From assembly GCA_012064415.1 (NCBI GenBank), contig SSNU01000248.1, forward strand, positions 205,486-269,485: a DNA stretch of 64,000 bases, given 5' to 3'. Origin of the DNA: Gyrodactylus bullatarudis. Lineage: Eukaryota; Platyhelminthes; Monogenea; Gyrodactylidea; Gyrodactylidae. The notes under the pieces are model-generated. The model did no database searches. It saw nothing but the letters and a program-made list of their open reading frames with translations, and was not told the origin of the DNA. Of this stretch, positions 36,301 to 49,400 are shown piece by piece. The first letter of the stretch is position 1. The number at the start of each line of letters is the position of its first letter. A program made the translations under genes and the position numbers.

Positions 36301-38684
36301 GAGATGAGAAAATGAATTTGTTCCTTGAAAATGAACAGTGAAAATAGAGAGAAAAATCAATAATTTGATAGCATTAGATTTGAACTATTACGAATAAAGA
36401 ATTTTTACCAACCTTCAGAATGATGATAAGAGAGCCTTTTTTCCTGATTATATATGATTATTATTATTAAGATTACACCATATAATATATATCTATGTAC
36501 CCGAAAAAGAAGAGCACAAATAAACCATGTATAATAACCTTGAAAATGATTAAAGAAACCTTAGATTTTTCCCCTGCCTCTTTTGGAATTCCTAACAGCC
36601 AAGGGCTACCCCAGAGTTGAAAAAAAGCGTTTTGACCTTAAGGAAAATTTCATCTTTTTAAGATGTATGGAAAAGCAAACGAGAGAGCGAGCGAGAGAGA
36701 ATCGCAGAATGGAAGGGGGAAAAATAAATCATTTCCTTTATTATAATAAAAGAGGACGCGTATACCTTCTAGTAGTTAGTAATTAGTAGGATGTATACTT
36801 GTACATTCATTTATTTAAATAAATATATAACTTGAATAACTGGTATTTATTCTTGCGTGAAAAAGAAAATTTTTATATCAATGACTAGAGATAGATGGGC
36901 ACCTTTTTTATCTAAAATGAAATAGAAAAATCTATCTGAATTATAAAAATTCGAGGCATACTTTCGAAAGAATCAACACGAACAAAATCAAAATTAAATT
37001 AACGATAAATCATTGTGAGAGGTTCTCTTTTCAAATAATTTTTCCAATTCTAAAATTTATCAATTTATGTAATAAATGGGAATTGAAAATAAGATTTAAT
37101 AAAAACTCACTGTTTCTAATATTATCCCAATCGATATTTGCAAAGAACTCGTGTTCTTTAAAGTCAGCTATACCTCGGCGGCCAAGTCTTTGCTTACGAT
37201 CGCAAATCAATTTACAAATGAGATTACGAGCTGCTGGCGAAATTTCCTCATCATCCTCAGGTAACTTAAGGTATTGCTATAATCGAAGAGGAATGGGTTT
37301 CAAGTTCAGAAGGATAAAGGGAAATTTTGAAACTCACTTGAAAGTTCATGATTTGTCGATAGGTTTCGACAAGATTCTCTGAGTAGAATGGTGTCTCTCC
37401 AAATAATAGCTCATACATTACTACCCCAAGGGACCAGTAGTCACATTCTCTTCCAAAAGTTCCTTGGCCATTTTCAGTAGCTCGAAGTATCTCAGGAGAA
37501 ATATAATCCGGAGTTCCAACAGGTGTACTGTTTCTGACAAGGCCATCTTCATCAATCTTTAAGCAGGAGCCAAAGTCAGCCAAAACAATATGACCATTCC
37601 TTGATAATAAGAAATTAATGGTCGATAGAATTTCATGTTTAAGAGCATGTGATTTAAAAGAGAAGTAATTATTCTTATTCATCAAATCAATAAATTCAAA
37701 TTTATATTCTCAAAATTATATTAGTAAGAAAAGTAAAATGTGTTTTTTGAGATATTTTGACATATTTTCCTAAGCATCAATAAGTTTATACTCGTCTTTA
37801 AATGAATAGAGAAAATCAGTGAACACTATATTATAGAGTTCAAGTCAAGTCAATATGTATCAGTAGAGTATTTCGTGAAATACTATCAATTTTTTACTCA
37901 ACAATAATTCATGGTATAAAAACTAAATAAAATACATAACCAATGGAAAATGTAGTGATAGAAATGAAATTTAAAAACTTACTGATCTAAAAGGATATTA
38001 TCCGGCTTTATATCTCGATGAACGTAACCAAGCTGATGAAGAAAATCCAAAGCTAGTATAATCTCTGTCAGATAAAATTTGACAACATTTTCTGGAACAC
38101 GCTCGTCAAATTTACTCAGCATTGTAAGCATATCGCCTCCATTGTAAAAATCCATGACAAAATACTAGAAGAAATAATTTGAATTAATTTTACCAGATGA
38201 AGTTCGTCCTGAAAAGTGTAATGAAGTCTGCTAATCCAAGGAGAATCTTTCATCATTGATCTCACTAGAACATCTCGCTCTTCAATAAAACAGGCTCTGT
38301 CCGAACGCTTTAACATGTCATATTTGTTCAATGACTTCAAAGCATAGATTTTGTTGTTACATTTCCATCTTACAACAGAAACTTCTCCGTAAGCACCATT
38401 ACCTATGACTCGAAGTGTCTCAAACTCATCCCGTTTTAGTCGACATTTTTCAAAGTTTTTGACACAGGATTTAACTAATATATGATAAAACTTTAAAATT
38501 TACCAAGACTAATAAATTTTTCACAATTTCTTTCAGTTCTGTGCTGAGGAAGTTTGCATTCATAGTAAAGGCATAAAAATGTGTCCAGAAGATACTCAAT
38601 ATTAAGAGAATAATCATCGACGATAGGTTTGCTTGAAATATAATTTTGTAAAAGTTCTTTAATTCGTTCGTCAGGCGATTTCAT
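21325..38684 (-). CDS. gek: MRCK / Genghis Khan Cdc42-binding AGC kinase, complete
   Basis: 25 exons give a closed 2039-aa frame: 38504-38684, 38194-38474, 37983-38164, 37338-37599, 37111-37276, 35566-35645, 35259-35507, 34801-35199, 34417-34737, 34244-34354, 33783-34156, 33082-33158, 32928-33013, 32009-32372, 31701-31943, 26211-26263, 25446-25526, 25068-25379, 24807-24999, 24608-24670, 23436-24541, 23228-23375, 22898-23172, 21612-21904, 21325-21544. Kinase domain: glycine loop GNGAYG (85-90), Lys107, HRDIKPDN (Asp205), DFG (Asp223), then a C-terminal hydrophobic motif (IGFTF). Coiled coil about 467-890; C1 zinc finger about 1050-1100 (HKFTLV...CGFCHHLM...HPKC); split PH about 1144-1340; CNH/citron domain about 1340-1728; CRIB ([16 protein letters not shown]) near 1815. 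The family phosphorylates myosin light-chain regulators downstream of Cdc42 and controls actin. It is longer than usual (about 1600-1730) owing to PH and C-terminal insertions. Introns 1 and 2 are only 29 nt. Confidence 0.95.
22105..22499. repeat. MITE family A, near full-length copy
   Basis: It sits in the Gek intron between the CRIB exon and the next exon. The left side reads GGTAATATGAAGAATTTATG, the right side ATCATAAATTGCCATCTTC then ATATTAACTAGCTTTA. Arms of about 120 bp pair as inverted repeats (GATCACGAAGCCCACTTTTA inside the left). Confidence 0.75.
26651..26682. repeat. GA microsatellite
   Basis: About ten uninterrupted GA units within the large Gek intron. Confidence 0.9.
27140..27392. 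repeat. Foldback repeat, arms about 75-83 bp
   Basis: The left arm (27140-27222, TAGATTCTAAACTCATATGG to ATTTCGCC) pairs with 27319-27392 in reverse complement. The loop is 96 bp. No ORF is present. Confidence 0.7.
27569..28060. repeat. MITE family A copy, abutting the Penelope-like element
   Basis: The left terminus is TAAAGTTAGTTGGTACTAGG, the right CTTTATATCAACTAGATTA. Inner arms are diverged. The Penelope-like target duplication starts right at its right edge, so the Penelope copy inserted beside an already resident MITE. Confidence 0.55.
28072..29359 (+). mobile_element. Penelope-like retroelement, 5'-truncated
   Basis: The copy lies inside a Gek intron, opposite in strand. The coding part begins in the reverse transcriptase ([20 protein letters not shown]), has a 1-nt deletion near 28170, then a 314-codon frame (28190-29134) with the RT catalytic motif YVDDTF, a linker, and a GIY-YIG endonuclease ([18 protein letters not shown]) ending QLPWPM. 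A 3' tail of about 220 bp follows. The whole is flanked by the 12-bp duplication AACATTCATAAT (28060-28071 and 29360-29371). RT plus a C-terminal GIY-YIG nuclease is diagnostic of Penelope-like elements. It lacks the N-terminal RT, so it cannot move by itself. Confidence 0.9.
33210..33755. repeat. MITE family A, diverged copy in a Gek intron
   Basis: Inverted blocks ATCATTTTGACAACTTTTACC (left, about 33265) and TGGTAAAAGTAGTCAAAATG (right, about 33651) and the right terminus TTCCCAACATCATATGAATT identify the family. The left terminus is decayed. Confidence 0.5.
35646..37110 (-). other. Gek intron 5
   Basis: A 1.5-kb intron between the last kinase-domain exon and the exon encoding the C-terminal tail ([16 protein letters not shown]). 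The only visible structure is short AT-rich repeats near 36460-36500; no exon or element is recognised. The plus-strand ORF at 36583-36786 has no support. Confidence 0.55.
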
Positions 38685-38862
38685 TGCAAAGATTGATTGA
38701 GTAAATCTCTTATTCCATCTTCACCGGATAAATAAAATTTTGAAATTAATTGCAAATTTTAAACAATCTTTTATTTTTATTTCCTCGTGTTGCTATGAAA
38801 TATGAGAGGATAGTTGAATTCAAATTTTATTTTCATATTAATTTTGTAATTAATAACCATAA
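38685..38862. promoter_or_regulatory. Divergent promoter region, Gek / RIBC2
   Basis: Only 178 bp separates the Gek ATG (minus) from the RIBC2 ATG (plus), so the two genes must share or overlap their core promoters. I see no clear TATA box or binding site. Confidence 0.55.
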
Positions 38863-40056
38863 ATGCAGCTGAATAACATTGAAAAACAGGCGTCTTTGAG
38901 AGAAAATTTTAGACTTAACGAAGCAAAAAGAAAGGAAAGGATTTTCAATCCGAAAGTCAGACTCATTGGGATTGATAAAGATGAGCTTGATAAACAGGTT
39001 TTAGAGAAAAATAAAAAAAGAGAAACAGAGGAATTGAGAGAAAAATATTTTAATGATTTGGCTCAGGCTAATATAGAAAAATTGAATAAATTGAACGAAT
39101 ACCAGGAGGAAGCTTACAGAAATAAGATGATCGAGTTAAATAATTATCGAAAAATATACCAAAAGCCTGAATTATCCAGTGATTTTGATCTAAATGATCC
39201 AGACCGTTTCAAAAAGGATTTGCCGCCAAGGTGTTCTGATTTCGATGATAGATGCGGAATTTCGTCACTTCAAATTTTCGAAGGGGAAGATCTATTTCAA
39301 AAGGAAAGACAAAAATTACAAAAGGACCAGATTGTGCGTTGGTATGACGCCCAACTGGAAGACAAAAAGTTCAAGGATTGGCAAAAACAGGAATCCGATA
39401 AGCTAGAGGCAGATAATCTCAAGAACCTAGACAATAAAATGAACACACTACTCGATGCTGAACGTCAATCTCGAAGTCTTATGAACAAGGCTTTGGTAAA
39501 CTATAACAAGCTTTTGTCTGATCGCCGTAGGGAAAAGAGAGAAGAAATTCAGAGAAATATAGAAGCTATCAATAAATCTGAACAGATAAATTCAATCTTT
39601 GGAGACTTTTTAAGTGAAAATCCTGAAAAAGGTATTTCTGCATTGGGCGAGCATCGAATAAACCCAATGGAATATAAGGGAATGTCTGAATCTGAGAGGA
39701 AAAAGTTTTATCTAGCAAATGACGACATATTAAGGGAGAAACAGGTTTGCTTACTGAAATTTAATTTTAATTTAGAGACTTGAGGAGGAAAGGAAGCGAT
39801 CAAAAAATGATTATGACAGACAAGTTGAAAAATACGAAAGTCTAATCCAAAAGCTTGATTTGGACATAAAAGATCTCCAGAAGAAGAGAAAATATGATAT
39901 TCTCAATGTTAACAAAAAGCTGGCTGAAGAACAGAATAAAAGAAACCAGGATCTCAACGTAAGTCTTGTATTCGTAAGTCTAATGAATTTGTTTAGCGCA
40001 AGATTAACAAGCCAACTGAAGAATTCTTTAACCAATTCAACACCACAACAAGATAG
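38863..40056 (+). CDS. RIBC2: RIB43A-like with coiled coils protein (RIBC2-type)
   Basis: Three exons (38863-39744, 39776-39958, 39997-40056) encode 374 residues, matching the usual length of about 380. Family landmarks: RIFNPKVRLIGIDKDELDKQ near residue 27, RCGISSLQIFEGED near 130, long charged coiled coil throughout, and the C-terminal signature NKPTEEFFNQFNTTTR. RIB43A proteins line the inner wall of axonemal doublet microtubules at the partition and stabilise cilia and sperm flagella. The introns are 31 and 38 nt and both must be removed to reach the conserved C-terminus. The gene is divergent from Gek and convergent with the RhoGEF. RIBC1 versus RIBC2 is not settled by sequence alone. 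Confidence 0.93.
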
Positions 40057-40459
40057 AGTTTGCATAAATTGAGAAGAAGAAGAAAGATTTCTGAAAGTAA
40101 AAACAGGTTTATATTTAAATGTACACATTCATTTCCAAGTCGATTAGAGTAAAACTTGAGAATGTTATAAAAAGTTCAATATATATATATTCTTTTCATC
40201 TGGATAAAAAATATTCTCATTTTAATGAATAACAAGAATCATTTTAAATAAAAATAAAGCAAAACTATGGTTTTATATAGAGAATTATAATCATAGTGTG
40301 GCTACTAGCGGGTAATTGTATCAAAATAAAAATAATCAATAGATTTTCACTACAAAAAAAATTCAAATTCGGCAAGCGATGATATGTTATTTTGGAACAT
40401 CTGAGAAAAAGCTATATAGGGTGTTATCACAGCCATATTAACGGTTCTATAGAATTGAA
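40057..40459. other. Convergent intergenic region
   Basis: About 400 bp between the RIBC2 and RhoGEF stop codons. It must hold both 3' ends; AATAAA-like sites occur on the plus strand near 40250. Nothing else is seen. Confidence 0.5.
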
Positions 40460-43400
40460 TTATATAACAGATGCCTTTGCAGCAGCAGTAAAGCCTCGAT
40501 TAATAGCTGGCGATTTTTTGAAAATTTTAAAGTTATCTTGACTCTGAGAAATGTACTTTTGATATTCTTCTCTTGCTGAATTGAAAAGGAAATAGTCTTT
40601 GATTGATTTTTGCCTTTCAGAAGGATTTGTGACTTCCTCGAAACAGTTTGAGGGCACCCAGCCAACGCGACTTTCTCCCATCTGAACTTTCATCCATCCT
40701 TGAAAAATTAAAAATTCAGATTATAAATTAAACTGGTCTCATTTTAAAAGGCATATATTTATACATAATTTATACTTTGCATAGAATATCCTCATACCTA
40801 ATCTAATTGACTAATCATATTCGTTCTTTGATTTCCCATGATTAACATTTTGATTACGTCATGCAGCAATGCTTTATTTTAAATTCTTATAACTATGTCA
40901 AAAGCTCCAACACCAAGTTCAACTAAAATAGTTTTTTTTCAAATCTTAACCCAATGAATTCTAAGAATCTACAACGGGAGATCTATAATGTGAGATTTGC
41001 TGTTGCACTATCAACCATACATCTTATTTATTAATATTGACTCATAAGTAGTAGGAAAATTTTAAAAGTCATATAATATGACCCAAAAAAATTAGTGCTT
41101 ATTTATAAGCACCTATAAATGAGTTTTTTAGGTCATATTTTTGATGCTCTATTCATTAATCTAGTTTCCCTTAAATTGACTACCAACTGTTCTGATATGC
41201 AAAATCTCGATTGAAAATAACAGTTTTTGAACACGCGCCAAAATTTTCTCAATGAATTTTACTACGAAAAAGGGCAAAATTAAGATTTTTTAATAGCTAT
41301 AGTTTTTGCAACATTTTCAATAAAAATAGGGCTTTTAGTAAAATTTTTTTCACACATTGAATGAAATTTTTAAGGAATTTGTTGAATTTTGATGATTTTA
41401 GAGAAAAAAGGATTTTTTTTGGATATCAGAACATGAAAAAATTTAATTTTGATTTTCAATAATGTTTTCTTCTCGGTTAAAACATCAATTTTTGATTAAG
41501 GCATAGAACATTGTTCGGGGAAAATAAAATTTTGTATTACCTCAATTTGTAACATGAATTATTTTGATTTGCAGATAGAATTACCAAGATACATCAAAAA
41601 AGGAATCAAGAATCTCCCGTCATTGTTTTATTAATGATATTTCGATGTAGGAAAGTCAAAAACATCGTGCCTCATAAATCGGTCAAATTCACTGACTTGA
41701 ACTTAGATATCTCATAAGTTAATATAATGGTGTTTATTTACAAGAATGGTGAACGTACCGTCTGAGCATTTAACCAAGAGATTAACCGTGTCTCCTTCAT
41801 TAACTTCAAGCTCGTCAATTTGCTTGGAGACAGCCTTTTTAATGCAAAACATCAATGGTGCATCAATACCTGATGTATTCAAGATATATTGATCGAATGG
41901 TGGATAAATGTTCTTGTCCAGAGCATCAATCCATTTCTCTCGCTCTGATCTGTGCGCATTAGAAAGACAACATTTGAATAATTAATACCATGTGTATCAT
42001 TTATATTGGGATATTGCAAAGGAAAATGATAATTTGAATCTAAATATAGAATTCTAACTCTTGTTTATAACAAGCATTACTAATAAATAAATTGTAATAT
42101 ATATATTTTATATAGTATATGATAAAAAGAATATATTCTCATGTTGGAGTCTGATATTGAATCGTAATCGATACAATTTTCTTTCTTTTTCTCTGGCTAG
42201 CTATCTATCAAGTTCTCAACTCTTTCACTAAACAAATAAATATATATAAATTAATCAATATGGTTGAGAGAGAACTCACAGAGATGTCGCTTGAAATTCA
42301 TACTCAACTGGCTGGCCTGAGTCAGCATCAATAAAGAGTTTGAAAGGATAAACTTCCAGGGGTACGTTTTCACTATCCTCCAAATTATAATCGTCGTAAT
42401 TGGCATCGGATAGCCAGCGAAAGTTTTTCGATAGACTAACGTTTCTAGTTAGGGAAGTTCTACGTTCAGGCCTCTTTTCTCCACCCACGGCTATAAACAA
42501 GCAAAGTATTGATTACTGAATAATGTAAATTATAAAAAAGAAACATTCAATACATTCAGTACATGGTGAATGGATATGGAGCTAATTGATTTTTACAAAA
42601 ACACTCAACATTTTTCATCAAATAAAAACAAGAACTCTTAATCCCATAATGTGATGAGCCGGTAAGCTATAAATAGAGATTGAAAAAGTGAAATTTTGGA
42701 TATTAAAATTCAGAAATTATAGGTAAATCTTCAGATTTGTGAACAGATTTGGAATCAGCTCAAAAATTAGCACCATTTTCCCATGTAAGTTAATTTAGAA
42801 TTTCACAAGAATTATCAACTCTAATATTTTTGATCTGGTAAGGACATAATAAACTTTTATAATTAACCCTGCAGGGCTCCTTAAATGTTGAAATTTGGTT
42901 CTCTTACAAAAGGTTCATTTAAGGCATACTGGATTAGCATTCTCAAGGAGAGTGCTAAAAAGAAACTGATATTAGAAATTATGAAATATAGGTTGACATT
43001 TAATCGATGTTCTCATCGTCTAATCTATAATTTGTCTTCATCAACTTTAAATAAACATTGCTAATTACAGTTGAGAAATTTGTTTTTATCAACAAATTAC
43101 AAATATTTTATTTATTCAGGTTTCACCTAACTTTATTGATACACTTGAATTTCTTTTAGAGTATTATCACACTTGAGACATTAAATAAACAAATTAATTG
43201 ATAGAGTCGAAGCCAATAATGTGACAAAAATATAAAAGAGATGAGAATCCTGCCGGCTTTATTGAAACCATGCTGATTGAAGCAACTTGAAAATATGGTT
43301 TTTTTAAAACCAATGTATTGAAAGAAATCGAGAAGAAAATTAAAGACGACATAAATTCTAATGAATGATCAATTTTATTGAATAAATTCTTATAGAACAA

Positions 43401-46400
43401 ACTTTTTCATTTTCAAAACCTCAACATGAAAAGATACTGTGAAGAGAAGTTAGAAATTTTTCTTAAACTTAATGATGTAATTTTTATCAGCTGAGAAATT
43501 CACTAAAGAATTTTATTCATGAAAATTTATCGTGAGCCTATATGTATGTCTAATAATTAATTACTAGGGTAACCAAAATGCCTTTTTTTGCTTTTTTTGA
43601 GAGTCAGTCTAATCTAATTTTGTGGAGAACTCGGTAAAAAAGCCAATAGAAATAGCTTATTCAAATCAATATCTCATTCTCATTGTATGCACTCAAGAAG
43701 GCTTGAAGAGTTAAATAAAGTTTTAAATCCCTAATTCTTAGAGACATTCGATTTTATGAATATGCTTTTTACCTTTACTGTTGTTGTTAAAGTTACTTCT
43801 GCTTATGTAGAGTAAAGGCTTTGAATATAGGATATGCAGATATCTTCTTGGGGTGCTTTAAACATTCGATTGTATGATTTTGCCTTTTTTAAATTAAAAA
43901 TTGCCCTTTTTTCAATAAAAAGTATGCCTTTTTCTGGTCGCCCTATTAATTACTAATATCAAGATCAAGTATTTACTCCGATGAATTTTTGAGAATTTTT
44001 TCTACCTTTGATCTGAGATAACTCTGAGAACATTAATAAAATCCTCTGTATCATTTTATTGCTAGAACTCTCATGAGCTGTACTCTAATGTAGAAATGAT
44101 CCGACATAAAAAATGTTAAAAAAAAACAATTATAATTAGTAAATTCATGGAAAATAATTAAGTAACGTTGTCGGTTTATTTTGGCCATTACTCAATGAGA
44201 ATTAAGATTTGATGAATTTTTGAAGAGTTAAGCTAGCTCTGTAAATAATAAATACCAAAGGGATAAAATTCAAACTGAAATGAATTCAAAACTTTGAACC
44301 TGCTACGTTCTTAAAATAAATTACCAATGGATTAACAAAATTTAACTTTAGAATGGATATGATATAAATTAGGAGATTTATCTTTACCCAATAATTGAAG
44401 AATAATCAAAAATTTCGATTAACCTAATACGATTCAGTGGGAAAAAATTTGTTTTGACAAATTCTGGTTACCTTGCTTGAGATTCCTGATTTCCTCGTAG
44501 ATTATGTCTGTAGAAAGACGATCTTTGGTCAGTCATAACTCGTGTAAATAAAGGATTCGTACAACACCAGACCACTCATTTTGAAGGCCTTTTTATATCC
44601 AAGAAGATAAGCTGGGTAATCTGGATTTATCAGATATTCTTGAATGGTTATGTGAGTTTTAGATAATCTTTGAATTGACACGTTTCAAAATTTGAATTGT
44701 CATTTTTTATATTTTCTTGATCTACTTATAAATGTCACCCTTTTGTTTTTTGTCAACGGTTGAGTTAGTTTATTGTGTAAAATGGAAGCATTAAATTTTC
44801 TTATTTTGAACCAAGCTTGACTTATAATTTGACATTTGAAATTGAAAAAAATTTATGAATAATCACACTACAAAAATTGACCCTGTTTGCGACAAAATTT
44901 CCCTAAAAATACCCCAGAAAATCGAGCAGTTTTTTACTAAGCATCAGTCAGAAAAAAATGAACCTACTTCACCCCTTCATCTGTCATAATGATCGACGCA
45001 GAATTTAATGTTTTATCCAATCGCGAAAAAATTAATAGGATAATGTTTACGGTTTTTGCGGAAATTAATTTTTTTTAATTTCGTTTTTTCCCCTTACTTC
45101 AGAAATTATAGGGAATTTTTCAGATCTGAGAACAGATTTGGGATCAGCACAAAATGTTACATGTTTGATTTTCCCATTTACCTTTTTTTGAATTTTTCAT
45201 GACCCCCTATGTAATCTTTTGTATAAAAATACAAGTCTGTTAAGGGCCTGATGAGAACCGACGAAAATAAAGAGCTTATATTCACCCACTTTATTTTTTC
45301 GTTTTCTATCTTCAAAATATAAGTCAGCAAAATGATTGATTCTAATTAATTCCCCGTACCTCTTAGTTCTCATGCGTATCACTTTCTTCAATTGCAAGGG
45401 ATGAAAAAATTACCAATTAAAGTGAGCCATTTGAGTTCTTGGTGAAAAATTGAGATTTTTGTTAAAATCATAGACTCCCAACCTCATTATACCAATAAGC
45501 TCTAGTTTACATGCATAGAAGAAGAGTATATATGAATATATATTTGATGGTGAATTTTGAAATGATGCCCATAGTAAAAGGTGAATGATTGTACGAATGG
45601 TGTAATCCTTACCATAAACAAGTTCACGAACGTTCTCCTCTTAATCAAAATAATCTAATAATTATTCGTGTACATTTATTAAAAAGGAGATAATTCGTCT
45701 GATTATGAAAGATTTGAAGATGATAGAACTTTCAGCCTTTCTTCACATCTTCATTACGGCCTCAGAATGTACATTTTTCTCTAATGGTTTCCTACAAAAA
45801 CCTTAAACTTGCTATCGAAATATCAATAGGAGTTTAATCATAAATGCATATTATAAATCATAATTGCATGGAATGACCACAGATTCGGTTAAGATTAAAC
45901 AATCTTGGTTGAACGAAGTAGATAATTACGATGTTTAGGATTACAAGGTAGAAATATTTTACAGGCTGTATCTTCGTCACAGACACACCGTATGAAGTTA
46001 GTTAATATGAAGATGGGAATTTATACTTTTTACAAAATTCTCATTTTTTCATCATGAAATCGAATTTGATCAAGATTTTTTGCAATCTAGATCATGAGGC
46101 CAACCCACTTTTACGATATTGAGAAAAAAATCTATAAGGGAAATATGGCAAACTTGAAATCTTGAAGTAGTGCCAAATTCTTATTTTTTTGAACTTTGAG
46201 TTGAAAATTTCTGCTGATCCTAAAAATCAACTTTGATATCAGCAAAAAATTGATTTTTTCTAATTTTTTTCTACCTATCGTGAAAGTGGGCCTCGTGATC
46301 TATAGATTTCAAAAAATCTTGATCAAATTCGATTTTATGATGAAAAAAATGAGAATTTTGTAAAAATCATAAATTCCCATCTTCATATTAACTAGCTTTA

Positions 46401-49400
46401 CCAGCGAGAGACGTGCAATGACTAATCAAAAAGCTCTCAAGTATGAAAGAACATTTCCCAGTGTATTTAAAATCACTGTTGTAGTTAAGATGCTTTACTC
46501 AAATCGAAACTACTATGATTAAAAATTATTATTATTTATAAATGCAAGGAAAGGCATTTTTTGATGTGCTACAACTGCATATTTTTGTGGCCCTACTTAT
46601 CATGATTTACGAGGCTAATAGTCGAAAAATTATTATTATAAAATGGGTTGATTCTATTTTTCAAGTGTATGATAAATGTTGAACTTTGTGAAAATTAAAT
46701 CGAAATCATTCTTCCAGAGTGATTTTTGTAATTAAACCTTATGATAGACAAAAAATGATGACATGTTAATTACCGTTATTGTAAATTTTCTGGACTGAGG
46801 TTAGTTCCTCTTTCTGAGGGCTTGTTGGACTCTCCTTTTGGGGTACCTCGATAGATTTGACATATGGAGTTATCTTTTGATCTTGAGGGGTATGGCCTCT
46901 CTCAATTCTGATAGACTTGAGTGAACAAATATCTTCAACGAGGATTTTGTCATTCCTTCATAAATAAAAAGAAAGAATATATATTAAAACATGGAGGTGA
47001 AAACAAAAGGTTTATTTCTTTGTCTTTGAGTATATAGAGCTAGTTGACATGAAGATTAAAATTTACTAATCTAACAAAAAAATTAATTAAAGACAAAAGT
47101 TGCCTGATTTCCCCAAAAATATTTTGAGCTCAACCTACATTTTTCAATCATGGATGAATAATTAGTCAGATTTTATAATGTTCCTTAAGCTCTCATGTAT
47201 ATAAAATTATCCAAAGTCGGAGTTTGGTCTGAAGAGAACCGACGAAAATAAAGCTTTATTCACCGATATTCCTTCGTTCGTTCTTAACACTAGCATAAAT
47301 TCGAGTCAGCAAGCTCAAAAAGAATCAATATTTTTCTGATAATCATGAAAAAAAATTAATTTTTATCCCATAATGAAATGAGCCAACAATTTGTGGAAAT
47401 TAATAAATTGGGCCGTTTTTCTAAATTCGAAAATGCATCAAATGCTCAATTGTTGAACAAAAGTTTTTACCGACGTAGAATTCGAATAGGCCAGCACAGA
47501 AACTCGTTATTATTAATCATCACAAAGGAAAATTATCCAAAATTTAGAAGTTGACCATTAATTTGGGAACAGTAAGTTTCTTTATCAGCATTTAAATGCT
47601 TCAAATCTTCGAATTCGAAAGAAAATTTTGGGTTCAAAATTTGAAAAAGCGGAAATTCAATGAATTTTCGTAATTCGAAAAACGGCTCAATTTTAGTCAG
47701 CTTGAGATTTTTCGGAAAATTTTTGTAAATCATCCCTATAATCCCCTCAAAGTTATCGTAGAACAACGAGTTTAACCACGATACTTCTTTTCATGCCAAA
47801 AACTTATTAAATGACAAGGAATTTACTGATTTTACATTAGCTGGGATTCAATCAAAAAATTTAGGATTGAATGACATAATGAAGAAGCACTTTTGAGATA
47901 TTCTTCAATCTGAAATAGTTTTTAAAATTGGTAGATCTTTCAAAAAAGTGAGGACGAAAATAAAATTTAAAACTTCCCTCCACCCTATAACATACCTAGT
48001 CTATCGTTATCCCATGAACAAAATCTGGTACTCAAGAACAGATGAATCTCAGTTGAAAACAGAACCTTCAAATAATTATTTTTACTCGATGAGCTAGGAA
48101 AATTTCCATATTAAAAAATACACCGATTCCAAATAATGAAGACTTTTGAATTTATTATTCCTCATTGAATTGCAAATAGTTCCTATAGAAATGATAAATT
48201 TATAGATGTCTTTCTCAAGAAAAGATAACTAGCTCTAGAAATATTTCGTTCTAGGTGCTTAGGTAATGGATCCCACCGAGACTGGTACAAAAGAAACTCA
48301 CAAAGCATTTAGAAATAATCTAAGTAATACTTAGTAAGTATACATATTTATACAATTAGATTATTCTAATTGCTTTGTGAGTTTCTTCGTACTAATCCAT
48401 TACCGAATAAGACGTTCCTGTGGGATATATAACCTAAGCACCTAGAACGAAGTATTTCTTGTAACCTTTGTAAGTATAGGTGCTGTAATATTCATGAATA
48501 GTTCTGTCAAGCCCTACCCCTCCTCCTTGAGGATTCTTCAATGAGGAATGCTTTAGATTCTCATTGATCCAATCAGTGGATTTTTTATGTTTCATTATTT
48601 CGTGTATAAACAACAAACTGGTGAAATAATGACTTTACTAATCAATATTCACCCGTCTTCTAAATAAATCCTTTAAGAAATGAAAATTTCTACTGATGCA
48701 GATAGAATTTCAACTCACTGTCGATGTTTGGCAATCAAGAGAATATCATTAAACAGGAGCAATGTTGCTGTAGCAGCCTTCTTTCTGAGAACATGTCCAA
48801 AGTTCCTTCGAAATGCTGAAGATTCCAATTTCGATAATTGTAATATACGTAATCTTCCCTCTTTAACAAGTTTCCTATCACCTAATGCGATACTCTTGGG
48901 AAGAGAAAGAGAATTTAACTTTGAAAATTAGATTTCCTACTTTTGCGTCTTCTTTAAATTCCAGTTTTTTGCTCAACTCCAAGAGTCCTTCCTTGTGTTG
49001 AATGTCAATTTTACGATCGATGCAATTTTTGATAAACTATGGAGAAATTAATGAATAAAGTCTGATTTACACTATCGACAGCTCCCAAACAGATTAGACT
49101 ATTTTTGTAGGATGGAGAATCTCGGGGAGTTCTCTGGAGAACTGCAGTTATCAGGAGCTTATAGCGCAATACACGTTGCATCGGCAAATTCAGCTGATCT
49201 GCAAATTTAAGACCTCCGCATTCAGGATTCGATTCCAACTTTCTCAGTGCTTCCATAAACATGGGTTCTTTACTATTAGGGAATTAAATAATCTGGTTTA
49301 TTTGTTTCAGTTTTGATTTCACATTGATCAGTTTTAAATAGTCTTATTTTTTTATTTCTTACTTAAAAGGGATTGCCTATCAATATTAGGAATGTTAATT

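Noticed and set aside
36583..36786. Plus-strand ORF in Gek intron 5
   Set aside because: Low complexity and charged, with no homology I recognise and no regulatory context.
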